NCBI GenBank assembly: GCA_028551475.1 | Contig: CM052357.1 | Span: 29,037,745-29,101,744, forward strand | DNA length: 64,000 nt | Source: Casuarina equisetifolia | Lineage: Eukaryota > Streptophyta > Magnoliopsida > Fagales > Casuarinaceae | Reading direction: 5' to 3' | In this document: piece after piece, positions 23,542-35,800 of the stretch | How positions within the stretch are numbered: the first letter of the stretch is position 1 | Layout: every line of letters begins with the position of its first letter | The notes under the pieces: model-generated | The model's input: only the letters and a program-made list of their open reading frames with translations | Databases searched by the model: none | Told to the model about the DNA's origin: nothing | Position numbers and translations under genes: made by a program

Positions 23542-26425
23542 TCAAGAAGTTTCTGAATCATCTTGGGAACAAAGCCCTGAAGTCCCTGGAGTACGCTGGG
23601 AAATAAGTCGTGCAGTGTCTTTCCACCATGAAACCTCTCTTTCTTTCTCACGGAGTTTGAGCATCGCACATTCTAGAGCGGCTTCTAGCTCCTTTATTCG
23701 TTCCTGCTGTCTTGCCTCCACTAGTTCATGCAACCTTCTTTCAAGTTCTGTGGGTGGAACTCCATAGTGCAATTCAGTGCTGGCATTTTGGGGGTCAATT
23801 ATCTCCCCAAAATTCAAACTACGGCTTCCAACAGATGCGGTGTCGCTATCAGTCACCTGCATTTTCGGTTTACAGACATTCAGAAATGCAACAGAACAGA
23901 TTCCTAAAATTTTGCCAGAAAAAATGGAGAGGTTCTTGTCGCGAAAAAGTAGGGGAACTTGGTCAAATTTTCTGACCAGAAAATAAGGGTGCGGCTAAAA
24001 AAGGAAGATAGAGAATGATGAGAGAAAATGTACATGAGACTAAACAGAAACATTTATGGACTTAAGGATCGGATGTTCCACTGCCACTGATGCTCTTTTC
24101 CAAGGATCACAATAATTGCTGGGAACAATATCCTAAACAAGCATCGAACCTCTACATGTGCAGAGGCAATTACTATATACACTTGGTGAAATAAAGCTTA
24201 AAGTACAAATTTCAAAAGGTAAATATAGGTGTTCTACCTTGATGTATGACTCAAAATGCCTAGGAGGAGCGAATGCAGTAGTAAAATCCAGGCAAACAAG
24301 CAACGCAAGACGGGAAAAAGGAGAAATACGATGTAAGCATAACTGATTTCAAAACACATGCACTTAGGTTGATGACGACATAAGGGTTTCTGCGACTTTT
24401 GAATTTATAACCCCTTCTAGGGAATTGCTAATCTTCTAATCCGCTTTCAAAGAACATATCAAACACAAAAATGATGCATGGGCATGGTTTGCTTATCAAT
24501 AAGAACAGAAGACTAGAAAGATCTGAAATCAATTTTTCAGAAATAATAAGAGATTTTAACTCCTTTAGTGCTGACAACACCGAGTAACAGCCATTTAGGA
24601 AGAGAAATGAGTTCATAGCAACTGTAGAGTCATTGAAAATAAGGTTTCTGGGCTTTATTAATCAATGTAATAGAGAAAGGGAAACATAATTCTGTGTACC
24701 TTTATCCTCTCCAGATGAGGATCCTCCAATAAATTATCTCTATCCAAGTGGATCTGTAAATATTCCAACTCAGCTTCAAGTTCTGCCTCAAGCTCATCCA
24801 TGCTTTCTACATATTCCTCTTGTTGACGTGTATTACATTTTAAAGGATTATCATGCAACATAATGGGTTCCGAATCTGACAATACAAATGACGTTGTTTG
24901 GGACTGAATTGAAAGTCTGCTGTTAAAGTTTGAGCATCCCCGTAGATCAGTGGTGGAATAATCAAAAGTGTCAAGTGACTCAAATGGCTTGCAGACCGCA
25001 TCGTTCCTGTGCAACCCCTCTTTGACGTTTTGCAGAAGCATTTCCATTTCCGTACGCACCTCCACCATCTTGTTAAGTTCATTTTTAGTTGCTGCCATAA
25101 GATATAGCAAACTACATCCGACTCCCAAGTTGAATGATTTATCTTTCCTGCAGTGCCCTGGATATATAGGGAGCAGGTAAAATATTTGACTCACACATAG
25201 TAATACAAAACGATAACTGTAGGAGAAGAGGACAGAATAAAAATTTGCTTCTGCGGGCAAAATGAAGATCAGGAACTGTCGACAGGCCTTTAATACGAAA
25301 TCATGTCCTCTCAACCTCAAGAAAAGAATCATTAGATGGCGGACACATGGATTTTTGCTCAAAAACTCACGAAGAATGGCCTTTTTTGGGTTTCATCTGA
25401 ATTAGAACATTCTGAGCTTAAATATTCTCTTTCTTTTCTTTTCTTCCAGTGCTATCAAATCCTGATACTACAAAGGAAGTTCAAATGTTTGATTTCCTCA
25501 AGATACTCATAGGGATGATGGCTACTTTTTAGAAACAAAGATAGAGATGCAACTGCAGATAAGTACGTGCATCTTTTGAATTCAAAGATAAGGATGCGCA
25601 ACAGCATTAAATTCATCACGCAATCAGTGTGGTATAATTGTCCTTAGTTTTGATAACAAGATTTTTATGACACGAGTTTGGAAATCGCTTGCTTCAAAAC
25701 ACAGGCAGAAACACTTGGGAAAACTTGAATCTTTCTTCACATTCTGTCCTTCCAAGCAAAGAATCATGTTCCACAAAAGCGTAAAATGCATGTACAACCC
25801 TGTTAGCTTTATATTTCATTGCCATTTCCATTTTTCCTAATCAAACCCTTCCATATACAAATGCTCTGATCATAGAGGAAATTAAACAAATTATATCTGT
25901 CTAATCTCAACGAAGTGATATCTTAATACTCTCATGTGACTAACTTTCGTTGATTGTTTTAACGAAATGCCAAAGGAATCTGAAAATCACAACGGATGTT
26001 AGTAGAACAGTTGAAACCCAATTTTACTAGTAGCGCATCAAACCACAAGGATCAAAGAAACCAAAGAAGCTAACAAACTCAAGCTTCTCACCTGACTCCT
26101 CGCTTTCGGAAGCCGAGGGCGATGACTCAACGCCATTCAGACCATTCAAGCAATGCCTAGAGTGCACCATGCCACTCCTCTGCTTGGTCCGCCTCAGCGC
26201 CGCCAGCCACAGCGCGACGACCCTGCCCGGGGACGACCGCTGAGGACTCGTAGACCCGTCATTCTGCCGCCGACAATCCATGTCAATATCTGCCCCCCGC
26301 TCCTCTTCCTCCTCCTCCTCCTCCTCCACCTCGGCAAGTATGTCCGCCACCCGAATCCGTTGGTTCCCAGAAGCAACGCAAACTGGATTCTGACCGCTGC
26401 ATTTAAGCAAGGGACTTTGCTTCAT
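23542..26425 (-). CDS. POLAR: POLAR-like protein (polar localization during asymmetric division and redistribution)
   Basis: Three minus-strand exons join in frame: 26425-26092, 25157-24700 and 23856-23542 (TGA), for 368 aa. POLAR is a plant-specific scaffold that gathers GSK3-type kinases in a cortical crescent of asymmetrically dividing stomatal-lineage cells. The similarity rests on FNLGVGCSLLYLMAATKNEL (residues 117-136), followed by a coiled-coil stretch (EVRTEMEMLLQNVKE), a SMDELEAELEAELEYLQIHL segment, and a C-terminal helix ending in EREVSWWKD. The N-terminal exon has a run of nine Glu at residues 34-42 and a basic GRVVALWLAALRRTK segment. The second exon uses the acceptor that keeps phase (Ser-Gly-His-Cys). 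ATG 26425 is the only in-frame ATG upstream of conserved sequence. A splice donor 8 bases after the stop suggests a 3'UTR intron. The family assignment is firm; polarity function is inferred. Confidence 0.85.
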
Positions 26426-29400
26426 CTTCGGATTCGATCCGTACACGTTTTACGACGCGCTGCAGAGGCGATTGAATGCTATGAGAGCGTATTTGAATTG
26501 CAGAGGAAGGTTGGAGGGAAAAAGGCTCTCTAAGGGAGCGTTTGCTTACTCGAGGCCGAAAGGGCTTTTCAAGCTTTTTTTAGCACTTAATCCGTGTTGT
26601 ATGATTGCTAGTATTAAATACGCCAAACAGGTTCCACAAAATGCTGATATCAGCAGTGTCAGAGTATTTTCAGAGCATACAATCTAGTCGCTTCTTTTAA
26701 TTTCAGGATTCGATCAACCGGTAGTAAAGCGAGGGCAGTAACAGTCCATTTCTTCGCAGGACAATAATTCTCTTTCGTTTTATTATTTCTTAATTGTCGT
26801 GTAATTATACATGTGTGCCTTTATAATAATTGGCTTTCGTTCTATTATTTCTTATTTGCCGTCCAAGTATTAATGTGGGAATTATTGTGATTTTAAGTTA
26901 TTATTTATTATCACTGGTAAGGGGAGGACAATAATTTCACGTGCTGAAAGATAGATAACACACATTTTTCATTATGGAGATATTTTTTCATTTACAAGCA
27001 AAAAGCTTTGTATTTATTGTGGTAGTGTAAATTTATGTATCTAGTAAAATGTGAGCGCCTTCCTCCACTCTATCAACGATTTTTTAATTGAGAATGAATT
27101 TTATAATATTGTATTACAACTTATAAACTTTAAAGTAATAAATAAATTAACTCATCAATTATAAGATTAATGATCTATTGTCACATTACCGATGCAAGAC
27201 AAACTTCTTAAACACTTACTCTATGCACAAATTATCAAAAGTACTACTTATGGATATACAATCCCACAATTAGGATCCACACAAAGGCAATGCAATAAGT
27301 GACGTCATTCCTAATTTTGATACTTAAGAGCTTTTTCTAAAATCTTAAAGTAAATACATAATAAAACTTTATTACTTATAAGGTCAATTGTTTATCCTTA
27401 TACTACTAGTGTTTGACATATTTTTTTTGACATATACTCTTGTAATCATAGATGAGTCCAAAGGCCATGCAAAAAACTGCTACAATATGACTCTGTTGAG
27501 AACATGTTTGGTCTTATTAACAATTGAGACTTATCATCTCTTACTTATGGATTTTGGAATAGGTCTTCTAGCTTTTAAAATGCTTGTATTAAATAATTGT
27601 GGTGAAAAGTTTGTTGCAGTATAAACATCTAATCTAACATTACAATTATATAAATATGTAAAGTTAAGTGTAGGTATTTCTCTTCACTTCATGAGTTATT
27701 TTTTTCAAGTGAAAATAGATTTCTTTACTCCCTAAACTTAAACTTGGTAGTAATATAATTTACTTTTTCAATGTCATTTATTAACTAATTATACTTTTTT
27801 ATATTAACTGATTTTGAATTAGTAATCGATATTGTAATATATTATTTAGAGTTTTCTTTTTGAAAGAAATATTGCATCACTTTTAGACTATATTGTCTAG
27901 GTGCATATATCATATTGTTATTATACAAAAATGTTATATATGAACTTAAAGATAATTGTAACAAATATTTCTTTATACATAAAATACATTAAAATCAAAT
28001 CTAAACAATATTAGACCCGTAACATTTTCAACAAAAAGCTATGTTTTAGCTAGCAAAAATGATTGAAGCCCAAAGAGTAATTTGTCAAATCAAGATACCT
28101 TTCTTTAAAAGGTTTCTTTTAGGTATGTGACCTCTAAAGTTACTTCTTGCATGATCCTTGATTAAAAAGATCAACCAACTTACGCTGTTTAACTAACTTT
28201 GACCGGATTTACGTTTCTCGACGTGGAAGCGAAGTGCCCCTCACGGGAGATTAGAATAATTTCAAGTCAAAAAAGTGAAGGCACCCATGAAATAGAATGA
28301 TGGGACCGTGATTAGTGCTTTATCATGTACTTCAACCGACACGTCAAATCCGGAACCTAAAACAAATCAAATCGACATTGGATATAATGTTTATCTAATG
28401 TGGGGTTGGTTGGCTGGGTTGTTAGAATTGGAGCCATGTCACGCTTCATGGTTGACCACAATTTTTTTTTAAAAAAAAAACGGCAACATGGGTGCCATAA
28501 TTCTCTTTATACCCTCATTTTTGTTCGTTGAAACAACATGTGGTCAAGATTATAATGTATTAATTTCATAATCTTAAGGAATAGATTATTTTTCTTTTTA
28601 GTATCAAGATAGGACGAGATTTATTGTTTGGCATTTTTTTTCTAGTTTTATTCTATTATTATTCTTTGTTTTTGTTTTGTCTAAATTTTTAATATGTATG
28701 GTAATTAAAATTACTGTAATTCATTTTGCCAATGATGTAAGACTCTCATAAAAAAATTCTTAATAGGCCTAATTCAAAAAACTAACACTTTTAATGTGGA
28801 ATGTTAGTATGACACACACATCTCTGCATGGTGAGTATTGGGTTTAAGATTGCATGAAGTAGACTAGATTCAACCTATATTATGATATATATTATAAGAC
28901 CTAAAGATTTAACTTAAGAGTTGGAGATATACTTTATTTATTTAAATTTGATCACAAAAAGTTACACTTTTAATATAGAATGTTTGTCTTGCACATAAGG
29001 AAATACTCTAATGTTAATTTCCTAACATTATATCATTCTCATATTCGTGAGTGTTTCAAATTTTTAATATTTGATTTTATGTAAGAGATGGAATATTCTG
29101 AATATTATTTCTTAAATTATTTCAATTATTTTTTATTTACTACCTTATTACATAAAACAATAATGGAAGTTCCATATTTTCACCCATTAAACAAAAAAGA
29201 AAAAAGGAATATTTGTTTTTTTTTTCTGCAAGTAGGAAATAATTCATTGCCTTTCCAATCTTTGAAAAGGAGGAAACAGAAAAAATTGGAAAGTTTTTGT
29301 AACCAAAATAACTTCCTTGATGGGGCACGTGCCACATCATTATCATCAATCTGCTCCTTCATGAAACAGAGACACGCACCCGCACCCGCACCCACAGACA

Positions 29401-29500
29401 TAGACAAAGACAAACCTCAGATCCTAGGAAAATCCCATAATTCCTCCATAACAACCACCATATCTGACTCTTATTTTGTTACTAATGTACAACGTAGGTG
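26426..29500. other. Intergenic, AT-rich, no gene seen
   Basis: The POLAR-like gene and the formin gene are transcribed away from each other here, so both promoters lie in this gap. The left 250 bases hold the POLAR-like leader. The middle (26.7-29.0 kb) is very AT-rich with no supported gene. A 164-codon ATG frame at 29088-29582 is Lys/Ser-rich, lacks any family resemblance and overlaps the formin promoter, so I do not call it. Confidence 0.6.
29324..29333. promoter_or_regulatory. Palindromic G-box upstream of formin gene
   Basis: GGCACGTGCC is a perfect 10-base palindrome around the CACGTG G-box core, about 540 bases before the formin ATG. G-boxes are bound by bZIP and bHLH factors. Function here is inferred from sequence and position only. 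Confidence 0.45.
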
Positions 29501-29515
29501 TGTTTCTTATCGCTT

Positions 29516-29560
29516 TCTCTCTCTACAATCCAACTCTCTCCCTCTCTCTCTCTCTCCCCG
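29516..29560 (+). repeat. CT-rich tract in probable formin 5'UTR
   Basis: A run of CT repeats interrupted by a short unique stretch lies about 320-360 bases before the formin ATG. CT tracts of this kind are common in plant leader sequences near transcription starts. Confidence 0.7.
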
Positions 29561-29875
29561 GAGCTCGACCCGTCTTGATTGATTGAAAGCTAAGTCTCTC
29601 TCTGATACACAAAGTGTTAGTGTGAATGTGAAGACAACGACACCAACGGATGCCCCGAAAGGTTTCTTCAAGGCCCAGCAAAATCCATGCCTCTGGTTCC
29701 GGGATATACACTCTGTTTAATGCCATCATGAGCGGTCTCAATTTAGCTTCTGTAGGGGTTCTGTGATCTGGTGGGTGTTTCAGCTAAAAATTGGGTTGAG
29801 TTTTCGTGCAATGTGGCTTGTATTCGGGGGTTTCTAGGTGTTCCGGCTGGGTGTTCTCTTGAATTTTGAAAGACC

Positions 29876-32800
29876 ATGGCGTTGTTTCGTAAGTTCTTTT
29901 ATAGGAAGCCGCCGGACGGGCTTCTGGAGATCTCCGAAAGGGTTTACGGTATGCTTCTAGACGTTAAACATTCGTGACTCCTGATCATTTGGGGTTTTGG
30001 AAATTTAGTGGCTGAATTTCAACGGGTTCCTGTTTAATCCTTATTTTTTGGTTTAGTGTCATGAGTTTCCATCATCGACGTTAACGGTGGTGCGATTTAA
30101 TGTGTGTAAATGTGTCTTTGTATGGACATATTTTTGTATGTACGTACGTATTTATACATGTATGTGTATCTAATCGAGTCTTTGATCTGGATATACTCCA
30201 AGTCTTGATGAGAGTTGCTCAATGTGTAATTAGCATCTTTGTATTTCTCTGGGGATGGAGGGTCTGCACATAAACCGCATTTGTAGTTGGAAGCACTAAG
30301 AACGTCAGTGATGTGGAGATAAACCTCAAGTGGGACTTCTAAATGAACAATTTGTGTCACAATTATTTGTATCACTTAATCAGACAGACTATATGGAGAA
30401 ATTTTACATTCCCGCTCTGCAGCAATATTCTTCCGGGGTGATGATGTAAGTCAATTCATAAATGAGGCGTAAAGAAGATAGTTTGGACGAAAATCTTCAA
30501 GGAACTAAGCTTTTACTGAAATTGGTGAGCCTTACTCAAGAAATGTTGACGTTCGTCACAACTAGTTTAGACGGGTCATTAATAGTATCAGAAATTATTT
30601 ATATCTTTTGCTTTGGAACTACCTTATACATCTTTTAAGTTAAGCCCATTCAAGGAAAAATTGAAGCATTTCCTCATTTGTGAATCATCGTGTTGTTAAG
30701 GATTTTCCCAAAGTTCATATGCAGGATGTCCTTAGTTGCTTTACAAATTCCTGCAAGTTTTGGACGTGTTATATTTGTGCAAGTATCATTCTGCAATTAG
30801 TGCTGCAAAATGACTCACACATAGCACATGTTGACATACTTGTATTTTCAGATGTACTGTTTATGCATGCATACATATGTAAAATATAATTGATTTCGAG
30901 TGTAAGTTGTGTATATATTTGATTTCGTTTAGTCTAATACTCAAATATATAATTTGGCTTCAGAGAACACATTCATTAAGTTACAATTAATCCTTTTTGC
31001 GAGAAACTTATAGAAGAATTCCTTGCTTTTGCTTGTTGCCTTATATTGAAGTGTTTTGGAGGAAACACATGAAGGCTAAACCTGAAAATGAAAGTCACCC
31101 TGTTTGATTTCTTAGTGTAAAAGCATTTCCAGAACATTGTACTTGCGTATCTCTGATGGCTCTGTTTGCATATGTATAGTCTTTGATTGCTGCTTCACCA
31201 CGGATGTTTGGGAGGAAAATGAATATAAAATCTATATTGGAGGAATCGTAGGTCAACTCCGTCAACACTCCCCTGATGCTTCATTCATGGTCTTCAACTT
31301 CCGAGAAGGGGAGAAACAAAGCCAAATCTGTAGCATATTGACCGAGTATGATATGACAGTGATGGATTATCCCCGGCACCATGAAGGGTGTCCAATACTT
31401 ACTATGGAGATGATCCACCACTTTCTAAGATCAAGTGAAAGCTGGCTGTCACTTGGGCAACACAATGTGCTTTTGATGCATTGTGAGCGAGGCGGATGGC
31501 CAGTTTTAGCTTTCATGTTGGCTGCCCTCTTGATTTACAGAAAGCAATATACTGGTGAACAAAAAACTCTGGACATGATTTACAAGCAAGCACCTAGAGA
31601 ACTTCTGCAGTTAATGTCACCTATGAATCCGATTCCTTCACAACTGAGGTACCTTCAGTATGTCTCCAGAAGAAATGTGGGCTCAGAATGGCCTCCACTG
31701 GACAGGGCACTTACATTGGACTGTGTCATTATTAGACTCATTCCTAATATGGATGGAATGGGTGGTTGCCGGCCAATATTTAGGCTATATGGACAAGATC
31801 CTTTTATGGCTGCTGATCGAACAACCAAAGTTCTGTTCTCAACTCCAAAGAAAAGCAAACTTGTTCGGCATTACAAGCAGGTCAATCTGAGCCTCTTAAG
31901 CCTTCCAATATGATTACCTTTCTAACTGTGAATTTAATTTGGGTTCTTGCTGGAAGAAAAAGAACTAATCTTCATTTGACTACATACTTATTGACTAGGA
32001 TTGATGGCCCTTCCTACAATTTATCTTACTCTCAGGTTGACTAATCACTTTGTGTGTGATGTATTTGTTTGTCTAGAGTGTGTTCATAATTGTTCATGAT
32101 GTTTTTTCTTCTAGTGAAATTACTGGTTACTAAAGATAAGGCAGGAACCTTGGTTCTAATGCTGCTGATGTAATAATGTGTAGCTGTGCGATTATTTATT
32201 CTTGGTCCTGGCACAGCAGGATCCTGGAGGGTAGATTGGGTAGTACAAATAATCATATTTAAAAACAGTTCTCACCATTATCACATAATGTATCTGCAAC
32301 ATTTTGTAAGTCTTCCCCATTAATAATAGCCTTTAATGGAGAGAACATCCATTTGAAAAATGGTAAGTTATTCAATTCCCAAAGTGATTCATTGTATTAT
32401 ATTTTATGATTGAAGCATTATTTCTTTTTCATACCATCGAGATTAATTCTATCTTATAGCCACTTATGACCTCTCCCTTCATGTCCTGTGGTAATGGTTC
32501 CTCTCAATTATGACCTTTACTCCAATGACAGTGTCTATCTATAGCGTTTTTCTTTTACAGATGTGGAGAGGGACAGGGATGTGAATCCCGTTTGTTGATA
32601 GAAAACATGCTATTGTTGTAAGGCCATTGTGGGATGCTCTATGCATTTCTGCTCATAGTTCAGTTACTTAGATGAATTTATGTCCTGAATTAATTGAAAA
32701 TCAAAATTATGTCCTGAATTAATTGAAAATCTGAATTCTAATGTGATTTTAATTCTTACAATCTCATAATGCAGGCAGATTGTGAAATTGTTAAATTTGA

Positions 32801-35800
32801 CATCCATTGCCATATCCTAGGTGATGTTGTTCTTGAGTGTATTAGTTTGGATGATGACCTGGAACGTGAAGTGATGATGTTTCGGGTTATGTTCAATACA
32901 GCCTTTATAAGATCAAATATTTTGATCCTTAACCGTGATGAAATTGACATATTGTGGAATGCTAAGGATCAATTTCCCAAGGACTTTAGAGCAGAGGTAT
33001 GAATCGTTCTCTCCCAGTTTTAATTATGTTTCATGCTAGAGAAAATGTTGTTGGATACAAGCTTTGTCATTTGATTGCATTCTGCTGCTTATCTGATCCA
33101 ACAATTTGTGAAGGTTCTTTTCTCGGAGATGGATGCTACTACGTCTCTTGTTACGGTTAATCTGCCTGGAATGGAGGAGAAAGAAGGACTTCCCGTGGAA
33201 GCATTTGCTAAGGTTCAAGAGATTTTCAGCAATGTAGATTGGCTAGATCCAAAGGCTGATGTGGCTTTAAATGTGCTCCAACAAATGACTGCATCCAATG
33301 TCCTTCAGGAAAGATTGGACACTTTTTCTGTGTATACTGCAGAAACAGGTAGCTTGTTGCCAGATTCCACTCCTGCGAAACTAAAATCTGAACTCAATGC
33401 CTCTGAAAATGCTGGGAGTCCCATATCAGTGGATGTCCTCCAACAAACCAGCGCATCAAATGCCCTTCAGGAAGGACAGGAGACCATTTCTGTGCCTACT
33501 ACAGAAAGTAGATTGTTGCGGCATTCAGCTTCTGAAAATCTAAAATCAGAATCAAAGTCCTCAGAGAAAAAGACTGGGAGCCTCGTGTTGACAGGTCAGG
33601 TGAAACAATCTTTTCCTTCCTCCGAACCGTCTCCACCTTCAATTTCAGTTGGGGAGAAGATTGAACCCCAAGAGTTACAGATTCCTCTCCAGCGGCCTGC
33701 CCAGTCTAAGATCATATCTCCAAGAGGACCTCCAACTCCCCGATCAGCTCCAGCTTCATATGCTAATTCTTTGCAAGGTTCACCTCTGCCTATTTCAAGA
33801 TTCCATAGTGCACCCTCGGCCCTTGGCATTACAGCTTTGTTGCATGATCATGCTGCATCAAATAGTGAAGAAGTAAGGCATGCTGTGATAGTATCTCTAC
33901 CTTCCCCTACTAATTCAATTTCTTCTATGTCCAATGTAACGACAGCTGTGCAGTCAATAAATGAGCCAGTTGCTTCAAAGCTACCATCTTCACTGCCCCC
34001 TTCCTCAGTGCGATCTTCTGTGGATGCTCCTTTAGCTTCTGGAAAAACTTCAGCTCCTCCGCCTCAGTCAATTTCTTCTATTTCCATTGTAACGACAGCT
34101 GTGCACTCAATTAATAAGCCTGTTGCTTCAAAGCTACCATCTTCACTGCCAGCTCCCTCAGTGCGATCTTCTGTGGATGCTTCTATAACTGCTGAAAAAA
34201 CTTCAGCTCCTCCGCCTCGGTCAATGTCCCTACCAACTCCAAGTACGAAAGATTCTTCACCTATCCAAAATCCTGGGACTACAATACAGTCATTTTCGAC
34301 AGCTCCTACCCCTCCACCTCTTTCTGTTTCGGGGTTATCTCCCCCTTCATCTGTCAAGAACTCATTTTCTACTGCTCCTCCCCCACCTCCACCTCCATTT
34401 ACTGGGAAATCCTTGTCTTCGACTATTAAAAAGTCTTCATCATCCTCTTTCAAGACTTCACTCTTAGAGCCCCCTCCACCTCCTGCTCTCCCTGCGGTTC
34501 CTACTTCAGATGCTTGTTCTGTTCCTTCTACATTACATGAGAAGAACTCTGCTGCTACGTCTACCCCTCCACCACCTCCACCACCTCCTCATTCTGCACC
34601 TGCCTTAGGTCCGGCAAAAACATCTTCAGCGCCTATGCCACCCCCTCCTCCTGGTTCTGCTCCGAAGGGTTCTTCCTCAAAGAGTTCTGCTCAGGTTCCA
34701 CCTGTACCACCCCCTCCAGCTCCTTCTGCTGGGTTACTAAAACCTGGTAGTGGTTCTCCGCAGTCTCAATTAGGAATTAGTAAGGGAAATGTACCTCCAA
34801 TTCCTGGGCCGCCTTCAAGTGCTTCGTTTAGTTCAAAAGGTTTGGGCCTATCACGTGCAAGTCCCAGATATCAGGCTCAGCCTAAAAAGAACAATCTTAA
34901 ACCATATCATTGGTTAAAGTTGACAAGAGCTATGCAGGGAAGCTTATGGGCGGAAACACAGAAGGCTGATGATGTTTCCAAGTATGTATTTTCTTTCCCA
35001 ATCGTCTTTCTCTCACTTTTTTTTTTTTAATTAGTGTGTTCAATTCATGTGATTATTGTAGCCATCTTCTTATTTTTGTTATCTGTGACAGGGCTCCGGA
35101 GTTTGACATGTCAGAGCTTGAGAGTCTTTTTTCAGCTGCACCAAATTCTGATCGTGGAAGCCCAGGTGGAAAATCAAACCGATGTGCCTCTGGAATGAAG
35201 TCTGAAAAAGTTCATCTGGTTAGTGTTTGTTTTTATCAGTATGGAGTTTATTTATAATTCTTTCCATTTCATCGACTCAAAACTCATTTTTTCAATTTGG
35301 TCGGAAGCTAGCAGAACTTGTTTATATAATGTGAAACAACAGGGTTCGCCTGGTTCCAGCTGGTAATTTTTCTCAAGGGGTTGTGGTGAGGTTGGACTGT
35401 TCAGGTGTGAAAAGTAAAACGAAAAAAAAGGATTGGGTTGGTCTGCTGGTCTCTGGTAATTACTGTGGGTTAACTCACGAGTTCTAGTTAGAGAAATCTG
35501 TATTGGGCATATTGGTTGTCAAAATTTAATGTTGGCGTTTTAAAATGTGGTAAGTTGTAAACTGCTATTTAGAGGAAGCACTTTGCAGGGAGGGTGTTCA
35601 AATTACTTTTTTAATTGACTATCTAATAATCAAGAAAAGGAAAAGTTAGTAACTGTAGTTTCTTGAAGTTATATTATTTGAGTCAATTGAAAGGTCCCTG
35701 TGATTGTATATATTCTTAGTGATTTGTGTTATTTTTGTATGTGTTGTGTGCGGGAAAAGGGGAGACCTTTAACCTATGTCATATGCGGCACTTATTCTGA

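Noticed and set aside
26153..26533. 126-codon plus-strand frame rich in Pro, Leu and Arg
   Set aside because: It is the antisense shadow of the Glu- and GC-rich first exon of the POLAR-like gene.
29088..29582. 164-codon ATG frame upstream of the formin
   Set aside because: It lies in the formin promoter and leader, has low-complexity Lys/Ser/Pro content and no homology that I recognise.
34064..34453. Glycine-rich minus-strand frame
   Set aside because: It mirrors the polyproline codons of the formin FH1 region; a glycine-rich antisense frame is expected there.
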